Below, piece after piece: positions 1 to 8,789 of a stretch of DNA of 64,000 nt (position 1 is the stretch's first letter; each line of letters opens with the position of its first letter). This stretch comes from Sulfitobacter sp. F26204. GTDB lineage: Bacteria; Pseudomonadota; Alphaproteobacteria; Rhodobacterales; Rhodobacteraceae. The stretch covers positions 296,438-360,437 of the forward strand of contig NZ_JAPMLQ010000004.1 in NCBI RefSeq assembly GCF_026410305.1. Reading direction: 5' to 3'. The translations under genes were made by a program, and so were the position numbers. The notes under the pieces are model-generated. The model saw only the letters and a list, made by a program, of their open reading frames with translations, was not told the origin of the DNA and made no database searches.

Positions 1-1057
1 GAAATTCGTCCAGCATGCGCACCAGACCCAGTTCCTCGGCGCGACTGGCCCTGATCCATTGCTCAAGCCGGGGTTTGGTACGCGGCAGGATCACTGCGGG
101 TTTGTCAAATGACAATACCTCGCAAAAGGTATTGTAGCCGCCCATGCACACCACACCGACCGCACCGGCAAAAAGTGCCTCTATCCGGCTATCAAAGCCG
201 ACAGCGGTGACTCGCCCGTTAAGTTTTGCCACCCGCGCGTCAAAGGCATCGCGCACATCGCCTGACAGAAAGGGACCATAGATCAGCAGTGCATTCGGCC
301 CCAGATCGGGATCCTGTTCATAGGCGGACAGGACCAGCGACACCATCGCCGCGCCATCCCCGCCGCCACCGGGCGTGATCAGGACGTAAGGCGTGTCAGG
401 TGTGTCGGTTGCATCTGTCACTTCACGGCGCAGATACCCCGTCCAATGCATGCGTGCGCGGGTTTCCTCGGACAGGGACAGGCCGCTTGTCGGATCATAG
501 ACATCATGCACACCATAGACCCAAACTTCGTCATAAAGGTTGTCGGCGGCGGCCAGGGCACCTTTGCGCTGCCATTCAGCGGCCAGGACTTCGGGTTCAT
601 CCAATACATCACGCAGCCCAAGGACAGTGCGTGTACGGCCGCGCAGACGCAGGAATTCCAGTGTCGGCAACAGTTCACCGCGAAAACCTGTTGGCTCCTT
701 GTCGACGATCAACAAATCAGGTTCGAACCGTTCAACCGCGCTTTGGATCAGGCCCGCCCGCAGAGAAGTCGTATCGTCAATGTCCAACCCCAGGGTCTGG
801 CTGATATAAGTGCCATCGGGCGTTTTCGTGACACCGGGCAGGCGGATGTGATCCACCCGTTCAGGAAAGGTAAACCGTCCCGCAACCGGCGACCCTGTAA
901 GGATAATGGCCGAAGCATCCGGATCTGCCCGGGTCATTGCCGTCGCCAAAGCACGCGAGCGGCGCAGATGGCCCAACCCGAAGGTGTCGTGACTGTAAAA
1001 CATGATCCGTCGGGACCGGGTCTTGCTCCGGTTGTGAAACGAAGGTGTTGGCCCCAT
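1..1057 (-). CDS. Glycosyltransferase (predicted, COG4671-like), C-terminus beyond window edge
   Basis: Reading the minus strand from an ATG at 1057 gives an uninterrupted frame of about 352 codons that runs off the left edge, so the C-terminus is missing. Near the N-terminus is a segment beginning MFYSHDTFGLGHLRRS (about residues 19-34). This glycine/histidine loop is typical of predicted GT-B glycosyltransferases of the COG4671 type, related to MurG and UDP-glucuronosyltransferases. Further on are a VLITPGGGGDG nucleotide-sugar loop and a VCMGGYNTFCEVL segment like the donor-binding motif of that fold. The Met at residue 19 (about position 1003) is an alternative start. It is transcribed divergently from the MscS gene. 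Substrate and pathway cannot be read from the sequence. Confidence 0.8.
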   Translation of the reverse strand, partial: MGPTPSFHNRSKTRSRRIMFYSHDTFGLGHLRRSRALATAMTRADPDASAIILTGSPVAGRFTFPERVDHIRLPGVTKTPDGTYISQTLGLDIDDTTSLRAGLIQSAVERFEPDLLIVDKEPTGFRGELLPTLEFLRLRGRTRTVLGLRDVLDEPEVLAAEWQRKGALAAADNLYDEVWVYGVHDVYDPTSGLSLSEETRARMHWTGYLRREVTDATDTPDTPYVLITPGGGGDGAAMVSLVLSAYEQDPDLGPNALLIYGPFLSGDVRDAFDARVAKLNGRVTAVGFDSRIEALFAGAVGVVCMGGYNTFCEVLSFDKPAVILPRTKPRLEQWIRASRAEELGLVRMLDEF

Positions 1058-1301
1058 AGAAATTACCTTTTCCCGCCCATAGCGGTCTAAACCCGTTGGT
1101 CCGAAACGTACCGGTGTCGCGCGGTTTTGACGCTAATATGGCGCAGCCCCTTTATCGCTATGGCATAAACCGAAGTGCTTTGTAAAACATCACGGTTCAC
1201 AGTTATGTGCGTAGCATCGGTTCAGACGCGATGCGACGCAATTGCATTGAGCCCGGTGCTGGCTTAGCGTGTTTCGATTGCAACAAGCTGAGGAACCCGA
1301 G

Positions 1302-3737
1302 ATGCGCCTTGTGATTGTGTTGTTCATGTTCCTCAGCCTTCTGGCCGGTTCAATGCCGCAGGCTGCTCAGGCGCAGGGGGTACTGGGGCTGCTGCATGCG
1401 CAGGACGAAAGCGCGGCGGAAAACCGCGACACCAACATAAGTGACATCATGCGTCAGGCAGCTGCAGCGGGTGTTGGCGTCGTGGTTATCGATAGCAACG
1501 GCACTCTATTGACCCAAGCTGCGCAGGCCGAACCGCACGACATTGCGCAAACGGATGCCAAAGGCTCTGCCTTGATGGCGCTGCAGGATCGTACGGTAAA
1601 GTTCCGGTCCGCCCTGATTGCGCGGCTGCTGCAAATGCCCGATGCTTTCAACGAAGTATTGTACATCCTGCGGGCGGCAAGTCCCGATGGAACATTGGCC
1701 GCCTTTGGCAAGGCATTGCTTTACAGCATGTTGTTGTTCGGGATCGGCGTTCTATTTGAACGCAAGATTTACGGCCAGCGGCTGATGCGGCACATTATTG
1801 TCCCGCGCATTCACGAAAACCCCCAAGGCTTTGCGGAAAAGATGCCTTTTCTTGTCCTGCGGTTCGCAGGAGGGGTTGGAGGGATCCTGGTGTCAATGGT
1901 CGTCGCTTATATCATCGGGGCCATCGTCTTTGGCACGCTCGAAGACACCGCCATGCAATTCACGGTTACCTTGATCAACATCGGGTATTTTTCGTGCCGC
2001 TTTGTTGCAGGACTGTGGCGCATGATCCTGTCGCCCTACTTGCCACAATATCGCATTCCCGCCCTCAGCGATCACGACGCCAGGCGGTTACATTGGTGGC
2101 TCTGGGTGCTGGCAACCTTTGACATCTGCGCAATCCTTCTCGGGATATGGATTGCGGAACTGGGGCTGAACTATGATGTCTATGCCTTCCTTGTTTCAGT
2201 TCTATCGGCGGTGATCGTATTGATGAACATCGGCATGGTGATCATCAACCGCAGGGCGATTTCGCGCGCTTTGCGCGGCGGGGAAAGTGCTGCGGATACC
2301 AGTCTGGCGATCAGGATACTCAGCCAGATATGGGCACCTGTGGTCATCCTTTATGTTGTCTATGCTTGGATCGAGCTGACTTATGATCTTGTGCTTGGTG
2401 TGCCCAGTTCGATCCCGTTAATTGCCGGGGCATATGGCATACTGATTTCCATCATTGTCGTATACGGTGTGATCAACTTCGCGATTGAACGCAGTTTTGC
2501 CCGTGCCCGTGCCCTGCGGCGTATGAATGACATCATGCAAGAGGAAGAGGCGCAGGAACAGGCACTGGCCGAAGCCGAGAGCCATGACGCCGACCCGGAA
2601 GAAGTGGCGCGATTGAGCGAGGCATTGCTAATTAGCCGTAAGGCCGAAGAAGAGGCGCGCAGCCTTACCACCCCGCGCCGTCAGATGAACAGTTTTGAAG
2701 GGTTGGCACGGCGTGTTGCCGGCATTCTGGCTTTTGTAGCCGGGGTATATGCATTCTTTTACATTTGGGACAATGATGGTGCCAGAATGGTCGAAAGTTT
2801 TGCCGACCGCCTGCTCGACATCATGGTCATCATTTTCATCGGCTACATCGTCTATCATGCCTTCCGCATCTGGATAGATACCAAGATCCAACAGGAAGCC
2901 GGTGACCAGGAAGAAGGCGAACTGGGCGATGAGGGCGGCGGCAGTTCCGCCAGCCGTCTGGCAACCTTGCTGCCTTTGTTCCGCAACTTCATATTGATCG
3001 TTGTCGTGGTGACGATCCTGCTGATCGTTCTGATGCAGGTCGGCATCAACGTCGGCCCCTTGTTTGCAGGGGCGGGTATCGTCGGCGTTGCGGTTGGCTT
3101 TGGTTCTCAGGCGTTGGTGCGTGATATTTTTGCAGGCGCGTTCTTTCTGTTTGATGATGCTTTCCGCAAGGGTGAATATCTGGATGTCGGCGGTGTCAAA
3201 GGCACGGTTGAAAAAATCTCTGTGCGGTCCTTCCAACTGCGCCATCACCTTGGTGCCCTGCACACGATACCCTTTGGTGAATTGCAGGTCATGACCAATT
3301 ACTCCCGCGACTGGGTGATCATGAAGCTGCCGCTGCGCGTAACCTATGACACGGATGTCGAACATGTGCGCAAACTGATCAAGAAACTGGGACAGGACCT
3401 TTTGGATGATCCTGTCATCGGGGCAGACTTTATTCAGCCGCTGAAGTCGCAGGGTGTGATCGAAATGCAGGATTCTGCCATGATCATCAGGGTCAAGTTC
3501 ATGACCAAGCCGGGCGACCAATGGGTCATTCGCAAACGGATCTATCAAGAGATCCGCGAGTTGTTCGAACGTGAGGGCATCAAATTTGCCCATCGTGAAG
3601 TCACCGTTCGTCTGGCTGATGCCAAGGTTGATGACCTGACTGATGAAGAGCGCCGGGCCGTGACGGCGGCGGCGCAAAGCTCGATCGAGGAGGATGCCCT
3701 TGCCGGGAATGACTCCGCGGGAGGGGATGACCGATAG
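1302..3737 (+). CDS. MscS-family mechanosensitive ion channel with large N-terminal membrane region
   Basis: This encodes about 811 residues. The ATG at 1302 is preferred over an in-frame GTG at 1269 because a GAGG precedes it at good spacing and it opens directly into a signal peptide ending near AQAQ. After a periplasmic segment come roughly ten hydrophobic helices. A charged, probably coiled-coil stretch rich in E and A lies at about residues 406-462. The C-terminal MscS module (about 560-765) has the glycine/alanine-rich pore helix (AGAGIVGVAVGFGSQALV) and the beta-domain pattern around KGEYLDVGG and FQLRHH. MscS channels open under membrane tension and release solutes during hypo-osmotic shock. 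The extra helices place it with the large MscK/YbiO/YnaI-like members. It stands alone, divergent from the glycosyltransferase. Confidence 0.9.
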   Translation: MRLVIVLFMFLSLLAGSMPQAAQAQGVLGLLHAQDESAAENRDTNISDIMRQAAAAGVGVVVIDSNGTLLTQAAQAEPHDIAQTDAKGSALMALQDRTVKFRSALIARLLQMPDAFNEVLYILRAASPDGTLAAFGKALLYSMLLFGIGVLFERKIYGQRLMRHIIVPRIHENPQGFAEKMPFLVLRFAGGVGGILVSMVVAYIIGAIVFGTLEDTAMQFTVTLINIGYFSCRFVAGLWRMILSPYLPQYRIPALSDHDARRLHWWLWVLATFDICAILLGIWIAELGLNYDVYAFLVSVLSAVIVLMNIGMVIINRRAISRALRGGESAADTSLAIRILSQIWAPVVILYVVYAWIELTYDLVLGVPSSIPLIAGAYGILISIIVVYGVINFAIERSFARARALRRMNDIMQEEEAQEQALAEAESHDADPEEVARLSEALLISRKAEEEARSLTTPRRQMNSFEGLARRVAGILAFVAGVYAFFYIWDNDGARMVESFADRLLDIMVIIFIGYIVYHAFRIWIDTKIQQEAGDQEEGELGDEGGGSSASRLATLLPLFRNFILIVVVVTILLIVLMQVGINVGPLFAGAGIVGVAVGFGSQALVRDIFAGAFFLFDDAFRKGEYLDVGGVKGTVEKISVRSFQLRHHLGALHTIPFGELQVMTNYSRDWVIMKLPLRVTYDTDVEHVRKLIKKLGQDLLDDPVIGADFIQPLKSQGVIEMQDSAMIIRVKFMTKPGDQWVIRKRIYQEIRELFEREGIKFAHREVTVRLADAKVDDLTDEERRAVTAAAQSSIEEDALAGNDSAGGDDR

Positions 3738-3758
3738 CCGGTTTTGCCGGTCCACACT

Positions 3759-3786
3759 TTGACAAGTTTGCCGATACCGCTAACTG
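3759..3786 (+). promoter_or_regulatory. Candidate sigma-70 promoter for the Tat-exported hydrolase
   Basis: A consensus -35 hexamer TTGACA lies at 3759-3764, with a weak -10 candidate TAACTG at 3781-3786 after 16 bases. The start codon follows at 3814, with AAAGGA just upstream as the ribosome binding site. The -35 is good and the -10 poor, so this is an inference. Confidence 0.35.
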
Positions 3787-3813
3787 TAATCGCATATCAG
3801 AAAGGAAAACCCG

Positions 3814-4587
3814 ATGACCCAGACCCGCAGAGAGTTCTTCACCACCGGTGCCGCTGTCGCCGGCACCATCACCTTGCTGCCCTTCGCCCTGCGTGCCGAG
3901 GGGCATGGGGCGGATACCTTTGACACCCCTGCAGGCAAGATCAGCGTCCATCCCGTGAACCATGCTTCGATCGTGCTGGAAACACCGAAGGGCACCATTT
4001 ACGTCGACCCGGTCGGAGATGCGGCGCAATACGAGGGCATGCCTGCGCCCGATCTGATTCTGATCACCCACGAACATGGTGATCATTATAATGAGGAGAC
4101 GCTACAGGCCCTCGTCACAGATGAGACCCAGATGATCGTGAACCCAGCGGTGATGGGAAAACTGACCGAAGGATTGAAAGAGCGCGCAAGCGATGTGGCA
4201 AATGGCAGTGTGAGCGAATTCAACACCCTGTCGATCCAGGCCATCCCGGCCTATAACACCACAGAGGAACGAATGAAGTTTCACCCCAAGGGACGTGACA
4301 ACGGCTATGTCCTGAACTTTGAAGATTTCCGTATCTATATCTCTGGCGATACCGAAGACATTCCCGAGATGCGCAGTCTCACCGACATTGATCTGGCCTT
4401 TGTCTGTATGAACCTGCCGTTCACGATGGACGCAAATGCGGCCGCTTCAGCCGTGTCCGAATTCGCACCCACCTACGTCTATCCCTATCACTACCGCGGC
4501 CGCGACGGGGGAACCCAGGACCCCGAAAGTTTTGCAAAGATGATTGGCGGGGAGACCGAAGTGAAGCTGGGCAACTGGTACAGCTGA
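3814..4587 (+). CDS. Tat-exported metallo-beta-lactamase-fold hydrolase (UlaG-like)
   Basis: This is a 257-residue protein. The N-terminus MTQTRREFFTTGAAVAG is a twin-arginine signal (RR followed by EFF) with a hydrophobic stretch ending near LRAEG, so the protein should be exported folded to the periplasm. The mature part carries HEHGDH at about residues 86-91, the zinc-binding HxHxDH motif of the fold. A later ISGDTED supplies the metal-bridging Asp, and a His in YPYHYRGRD near the C-terminus completes the set. This layout resembles the UlaG/L-ascorbate-6-phosphate lactonase-like branch (COG2220). The physiological substrate is unknown. It ends in a hairpin region facing the convergent ABC permease. 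Confidence 0.85.
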   Translation: MTQTRREFFTTGAAVAGTITLLPFALRAEGHGADTFDTPAGKISVHPVNHASIVLETPKGTIYVDPVGDAAQYEGMPAPDLILITHEHGDHYNEETLQALVTDETQMIVNPAVMGKLTEGLKERASDVANGSVSEFNTLSIQAIPAYNTTEERMKFHPKGRDNGYVLNFEDFRIYISGDTEDIPEMRSLTDIDLAFVCMNLPFTMDANAAASAVSEFAPTYVYPYHYRGRDGGTQDPESFAKMIGGETEVKLGNWYS

Positions 4588-4594
4588 ACTGGTA

Positions 4595-4680
4595 TCGGGT
4601 GCGGAATGCACCCGACCACCTTTCGGGAGGCTCTGCCTCCCGGACCCTCCGCGGTATTTGAGGCCAAAAAGAGGAACGGC
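4595..4680. terminator. Two strong hairpins between convergent genes; probable roseobacter repeat-type bidirectional terminator
   Basis: Two perfect stems follow each other: TCGGGTGC/GCACCCGA with a 5-base loop (4595-4615) and CGGGAGGC/GCCTCCCG with a 3-base loop (4624-4642). A segment reading GTATTTGAGGCCAAAAAGAG follows. From memory, similar GC hairpins followed by this tail recur between genes in Rhodobacterales. It sits between the stop of the metallo-hydrolase (4587) and the stop of the convergent permease (4703), which suits a bidirectional terminator. Confidence 0.6.
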
Positions 4681-4702
4681 CTTGGCGCGACAGAATAAGG
4701 CG

Positions 4703-5857
4703 TCAGCTTTTGTAGGGGTCGAGAGATGCGCGTAGACCGTCGCCGAGGAAATTGAAGGCCAGCACGACGACGACGATCGGCAGCATGGGAATGGCTGTCC
4801 ACCAGTAGATTTCGATACTGGCGAGGTTCTGTGCATCGTTCAACATGACTCCCCAAGAGACGGCGGGGGCGCGCAGACCAAGGCCCAGGAAGCTGAGCGC
4901 GGTTTCACCCAGGATCATGGCGGGGATCGACAGGGTGGCACTTGCGATCAGATGTGACATGAAGTTGGGCAGCAGATGACGGCGGATCACCCGGCCGGGT
5001 TTTGCCCCCATCATTTCGGCGGCCTTTACATATTCCTCTTCGCGCAGGGACAGGAATTTGGATCGCACAGCGCGGGCCAGTCCCGGCCAATCGAGAATCC
5101 CGAGAATAATCGAGATGATGAAGAAGACCGCCACTGGTCCCCAGTTGGACGGCACCGCCGCCGACAGGGCCAGCCATAACGGCAGTTCAGGCAAGGAGCG
5201 CAGGATTTCGATGACGCGGTTGACGATCCAGTCGGTCTTGCCGCCGAAATATCCGGCCATGGCGCCAAAGGTAATGCCCAGCAGAAAGGAGACAGTGATG
5301 CCGATGATACCGACTGTCAGCGACAATTGTGCACCATAGAGGATGCGGCTGAATACATCCCGGCCCAGGCGGTCGGAGCCCCACAGGAACACGGTGGCAC
5401 CGTCGGGAGCACAGAAAAGATGTGTGTTCGAGGGCAGCAGGCCGAACAGGCGATAGGTCTCGCCCTTGCAAAAGTAATCCAGCGGCATCGGTGTGGTTTC
5501 ATCTGTCGTATAGGTCCAGCGGAAATTGACAAGATCTGCCTTGGCTGTAAGGGGATAGACATAAGGCCCGACCAGGTGGCCATCATGCCACAGATTGATG
5601 CTTTGCGGTGGGGCGTAAAGGTAATCCGCGCTGCGTTCATTGGGCGTGTAGGGGGCCACGAAACCTGCGACAGGCAGGATTAGATAACACAGGAGCAGAA
5701 AGATGCCTGATACCAGCGCCAGCTTGTGTCTCTTGAATTTGCGCCAGGTCAGTAACCAGCCGGGTGCATCCATATCCGCGCGGTCTGGGGCGCTGAGGTC
5801 TGTTTCGTCGCTCCACGGGGCAGGATCGACAAAGCGGTTGTCGGGCTGAATGCTCAT
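4703..5857 (-). CDS. ABC transporter permease, peptide type (DppC/YejE-like)
   Basis: This is the second inner-membrane permease of the family-5 ABC importer, 384 residues. After a cytosolic N-terminus and the first helix, an unusually long periplasmic segment (about residues 70-170) precedes the FLWGSDRLGRDVFSR entry to the transport domain, as in the YejE-like branch. Five or so helices follow. The coupling loop EYVKAAEMMGAKPGRVIRRH (about 270-290) matches the EAA motif that docks on the ATPase. The GETALSFLGLGLRAP segment near the C-terminus is characteristic of DppC/OppC proteins. Its start overlaps the upstream permease by four bases (ATGA), so the two are translationally coupled. It is the last gene of the operon. 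Confidence 0.9.
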   Translation of the reverse strand: MSIQPDNRFVDPAPWSDETDLSAPDRADMDAPGWLLTWRKFKRHKLALVSGIFLLLCYLILPVAGFVAPYTPNERSADYLYAPPQSINLWHDGHLVGPYVYPLTAKADLVNFRWTYTTDETTPMPLDYFCKGETYRLFGLLPSNTHLFCAPDGATVFLWGSDRLGRDVFSRILYGAQLSLTVGIIGITVSFLLGITFGAMAGYFGGKTDWIVNRVIEILRSLPELPLWLALSAAVPSNWGPVAVFFIISIILGILDWPGLARAVRSKFLSLREEEYVKAAEMMGAKPGRVIRRHLLPNFMSHLIASATLSIPAMILGETALSFLGLGLRAPAVSWGVMLNDAQNLASIEIYWWTAIPMLPIVVVVLAFNFLGDGLRASLDPYKS

Positions 5858-6885
5858 CCGTTGCGATCTCCATAGCGGATGCGCGGATCCAACAGGACCA
5901 GCAACAGATCAGAGATCATTGTGCCGATCAGCGTCAGCAGCGCGACGAACATCAGCACAAAGGCGGCGAGAAACTGATCTTGTGATTTCAATGCGGTCAA
6001 CAAGGACGGGCCGATGGTTTGCAGGCCGAGCACCACGGAAACCAGAACCGAACCGGAGACCATTGCGGGTAACAGATTGCCGATGTCGGCGACAAAAGGA
6101 TTGAAGGCCATGCGCAGCGGGTATTTCGTCAGCAATTTGGCAGGGCCAAGCCCCTTGGCCTTGGCTGTTTCAACATAGGGTTTGCTCAGTTCATCCAGCA
6201 TGTTGGCCCGCAACCGCTGCATCATGGCGGCCGCTCCTGACGTGCCGATAACAAAGGTTGGCACAATCAGATGTAACAGGATGGATTTCACCTTGAGCCA
6301 GGACATGGGTTCGCCCTCGAATGCCGGGGCCATGAGCCCGCCGATGGGCAGGTCAAAGTATTTATTACCGTAGTAGAACAGGATCAGCGCCAGCAGAAAG
6401 TTGGGCGTCGCGAGGCCCAGATATCCGACAAAACCCGCAGTATAATCCACCCAGGTCTCCGACCTGGCGGCGGCCAGGACGCCAAGTGGCAGGGCGACAG
6501 CATAGACAAACAGGACGGCTGCGAGATTGACCAGAACGGTCAACCACAATGCATCGCCCACGATTTCGCCCACGGGGCGGTCAAATTCGAAGGACCAGCC
6601 GAAATCGCCCTGGATCAATCCCGAAAACCCGTTGGGACCGGGCATCATGCCAACCCAAATAAAATATTGTTCCCAGATCGGGCGGTCGAGGGCATATTCG
6701 GTTCGCAGAAATTCGGCCTTGGCCACACCTTCGGCCTGACCGGTTGCACGCAGCTCGGCGATCTGGTTGCTCAGATAATCCCCCGGCGGGAGGTTGATGA
6801 TGACAAAAACCATGATCGAGACCACCCAAAGCGTCAACAACATGGTCAGGAACCGATAGCCCGCATAGCGCAGTAACAAGATCAT
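5854..6885 (-). CDS. ABC transporter permease, peptide type (DppB/YejB-like)
   Basis: This is the first inner-membrane permease of the importer, 343 residues. The N-terminal MILLLRYAGYRFLTMLLTL helix and the following VFVIINLPPGDYL are typical of DppB/OppB proteins. The EAA coupling loop is around residues 235-262 (PYVETAKAKGLGPAKLL). Six helices are visible, the last ending in LLLVLLDPRIRYGDRNG. The start codon overlaps the end of the binding-protein gene by four bases and the stop overlaps the next permease by four, so the operon is tightly coupled. The likely substrate class is peptides or related compounds, judged only from the family. Confidence 0.9.
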   Translation of the reverse strand: MILLLRYAGYRFLTMLLTLWVVSIMVFVIINLPPGDYLSNQIAELRATGQAEGVAKAEFLRTEYALDRPIWEQYFIWVGMMPGPNGFSGLIQGDFGWSFEFDRPVGEIVGDALWLTVLVNLAAVLFVYAVALPLGVLAAARSETWVDYTAGFVGYLGLATPNFLLALILFYYGNKYFDLPIGGLMAPAFEGEPMSWLKVKSILLHLIVPTFVIGTSGAAAMMQRLRANMLDELSKPYVETAKAKGLGPAKLLTKYPLRMAFNPFVADIGNLLPAMVSGSVLVSVVLGLQTIGPSLLTALKSQDQFLAAFVLMFVALLTLIGTMISDLLLVLLDPRIRYGDRNG

Positions 6886-8789
6886 TGGGTCACCTGTTCA
6901 AAGGCGTCGTCGAAGTAGAATTCATCAATGCGGTGGACACCAAAATGCGCGCCAGGATCATAGGCCCAGATCGCGTGCTCGGGCACATTGCGCAAGCGTT
7001 TGGAGACAACGACGGGCTGCGGCGCTTCGGACAGGATGCCGATGGCATATTGTTGATCTGCATGGATTTCCAGCATGTCAGACCAGATTGCACGCCGCTC
7101 TTTCGGGTCTGTGGTGTGGGACCAGTCTTCTGCAAGGGCAAGCAGGTGTTGGGCCGGTTTCATGTCAGGGGCTTCGCCCGCGCTGCCGGAGGTCGCGAAA
7201 TACTGCCCCCACTTGGGCCAGGCAAAGAATTCCTGATTGGTGGGGGCCAGGTACTTTGGTGAGGTGGCCGCCGAGGGCAAACCATTGTCCCAACCATACC
7301 AGACCGCGGCCATGCTAATTCCCGCGTAGACCCGATTGCGCAAAATATCGCGGTCGAGTGGGCGCATCACCAGCTTGATACCCAACTCACGCCATGTATC
7401 CGTGACGATGGCCAGGGCATTTTCGACCTCTTGGCGTTCACCGGCGGTTTCGATCACAAATTCCATCGGCCTGCCATCGGGAAGCAGCCGGATCCCGGCC
7501 TGGTTACGGCCGGTCAGTCCCATTTCATCCAGCAGGGCGTTGGCTTTGGCCGGATAATAAATTGCTGAACGATAGGCGTTTTGCACTTCGAACAGGGGGC
7601 TTTGGCTGAGAACGGACATGCCGCCCTCCTTGCCTAGTCCGAAGTAGAGCGCGCGGTTGATCATGCGCCGGTCGATGCCCATACTCAGGGCGCGGCGGAA
7701 CCGAACATCGCGCATCACGTCACGCCAGACCGGATCACGGAAATTGAGATTTGGATAGATGGCAATCTGGCTGGCCACGCCGCTGGCCCATAACAGAGTG
7801 CGATAATTGCCACCATCTGTTTCACCCTTCTTGAGGATGGAAACATCTGGAAAATCGAGGCCACGCGCCTGCAGGTCGACCTCGCCTGCGTTCGTTTTTG
7901 CCGCAACCAGACCGCCGCCGACGATTGTCATATTCACAACATCAATATAGGGCAGCTGGAGCCCGCGAGAATCAATCCTGTGATAATAGGGATTGCGCAC
8001 AAACAACTGGCGAGACCCGCGGTTGCTGGCGTTCACCCAAGGCTGCAGCGTCGGCAAATGCGGGTTGTCGAACTTGTACATGTTGTCGCGTTTGTTGTGC
8101 AATGCCGCCCAGCTTTTGACGCGCGCGCGACGGACTTCCTCATAAAGCGCTTCGGGCTCTGCAAATGCGCTGTGAAACTGTTTGAGGTAATGTGCCGGTC
8201 GATAGATGAAGGGGGGAGAGGCCTGGGCCAATAGCGGCAGGAAGTTCGAGTTTGGCGTTTCCCATTCGAAAACGACCGTATGGGCATCCGGAAAAGTCAC
8301 GCTGCCCAGCTTGCCATCTACGATCATGAATTCCGGCGGGCCGGAAGGGGTGATTTCGGGATTGTTGACGACATATTCCCACCAGTAACGGAAGTCGTCC
8401 GAGGTAAAGGGCGCACCATCAGACCAACGATGCCCGGGGCGCAGGTGCAGGATGTATTTGCGGTCTTCGATGACGTCGACGCGATGCAGAATGTCGGGAT
8501 AAAGTTCGTAGTCCGTGCCATAGCCCATCAGCCGCGCATAGCCATAGACAACCATCTGACGGACATCCTTTGACCGTGTCACCAAGGTACGCAGGGTGCC
8601 GCCTTGCTTGCCGAATTGACGGCCCTTCGCCTCCAGATCAACGACCAAGGGCAGGTCGGGCAACCGTTCTGCGATCGGGGGCAGGTCTCCGGCCTGGACC
8701 TCCTGTGCCCAGAAACTGGTTTCCTGTAACGTCGTCTGCGCCAGGACGGGAGTCGCCAGCAAAGCGAGAAAGAGGATGAAGTTACGCAT
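6882..8789 (-). CDS. Extracellular solute-binding protein, family 5
   Basis: This is the periplasmic receptor of the importer, about 635 residues. The ATG at 8789 gives a clean signal peptide ([17 protein letters not shown]) and overlaps the upstream ATPase stop by eight bases, so it is preferred to an in-frame start at 8906. The mature protein has the SBP-bac-5 pattern: GKQGGTLRTL near the start, HLRPGHRWSDGAPFTSDDF in the first lobe, and FRRALSMGIDRRMIN in the hinge. At over 600 residues it is at the long end of the family, close to YejA-like and related oligopeptide receptors. Substrate is probably a peptide or peptide-like compound, which is inferred. Confidence 0.9.
   Translation of the reverse strand: MRNFILFLALLATPVLAQTTLQETSFWAQEVQAGDLPPIAERLPDLPLVVDLEAKGRQFGKQGGTLRTLVTRSKDVRQMVVYGYARLMGYGTDYELYPDILHRVDVIEDRKYILHLRPGHRWSDGAPFTSDDFRYWWEYVVNNPEITPSGPPEFMIVDGKLGSVTFPDAHTVVFEWETPNSNFLPLLAQASPPFIYRPAHYLKQFHSAFAEPEALYEEVRRARVKSWAALHNKRDNMYKFDNPHLPTLQPWVNASNRGSRQLFVRNPYYHRIDSRGLQLPYIDVVNMTIVGGGLVAAKTNAGEVDLQARGLDFPDVSILKKGETDGGNYRTLLWASGVASQIAIYPNLNFRDPVWRDVMRDVRFRRALSMGIDRRMINRALYFGLGKEGGMSVLSQSPLFEVQNAYRSAIYYPAKANALLDEMGLTGRNQAGIRLLPDGRPMEFVIETAGERQEVENALAIVTDTWRELGIKLVMRPLDRDILRNRVYAGISMAAVWYGWDNGLPSAATSPKYLAPTNQEFFAWPKWGQYFATSGSAGEAPDMKPAQHLLALAEDWSHTTDPKERRAIWSDMLEIHADQQYAIGILSEAPQPVVVSKRLRNVPEHAIWAYDPGAHFGVHRIDEFYFDDAFEQVTQ

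Noticed and set aside
400..1090. Several plus-strand open frames of 89-214 codons at the left end
   Set aside because: They lie antisense to a continuous minus-strand glycosyltransferase frame with clear motifs and show no family features.
2628..3755. A 375-codon minus-strand open frame opposite the MscS gene
   Set aside because: Its translation has no recognisable domain and mirrors the third-position bias of the MscS gene.
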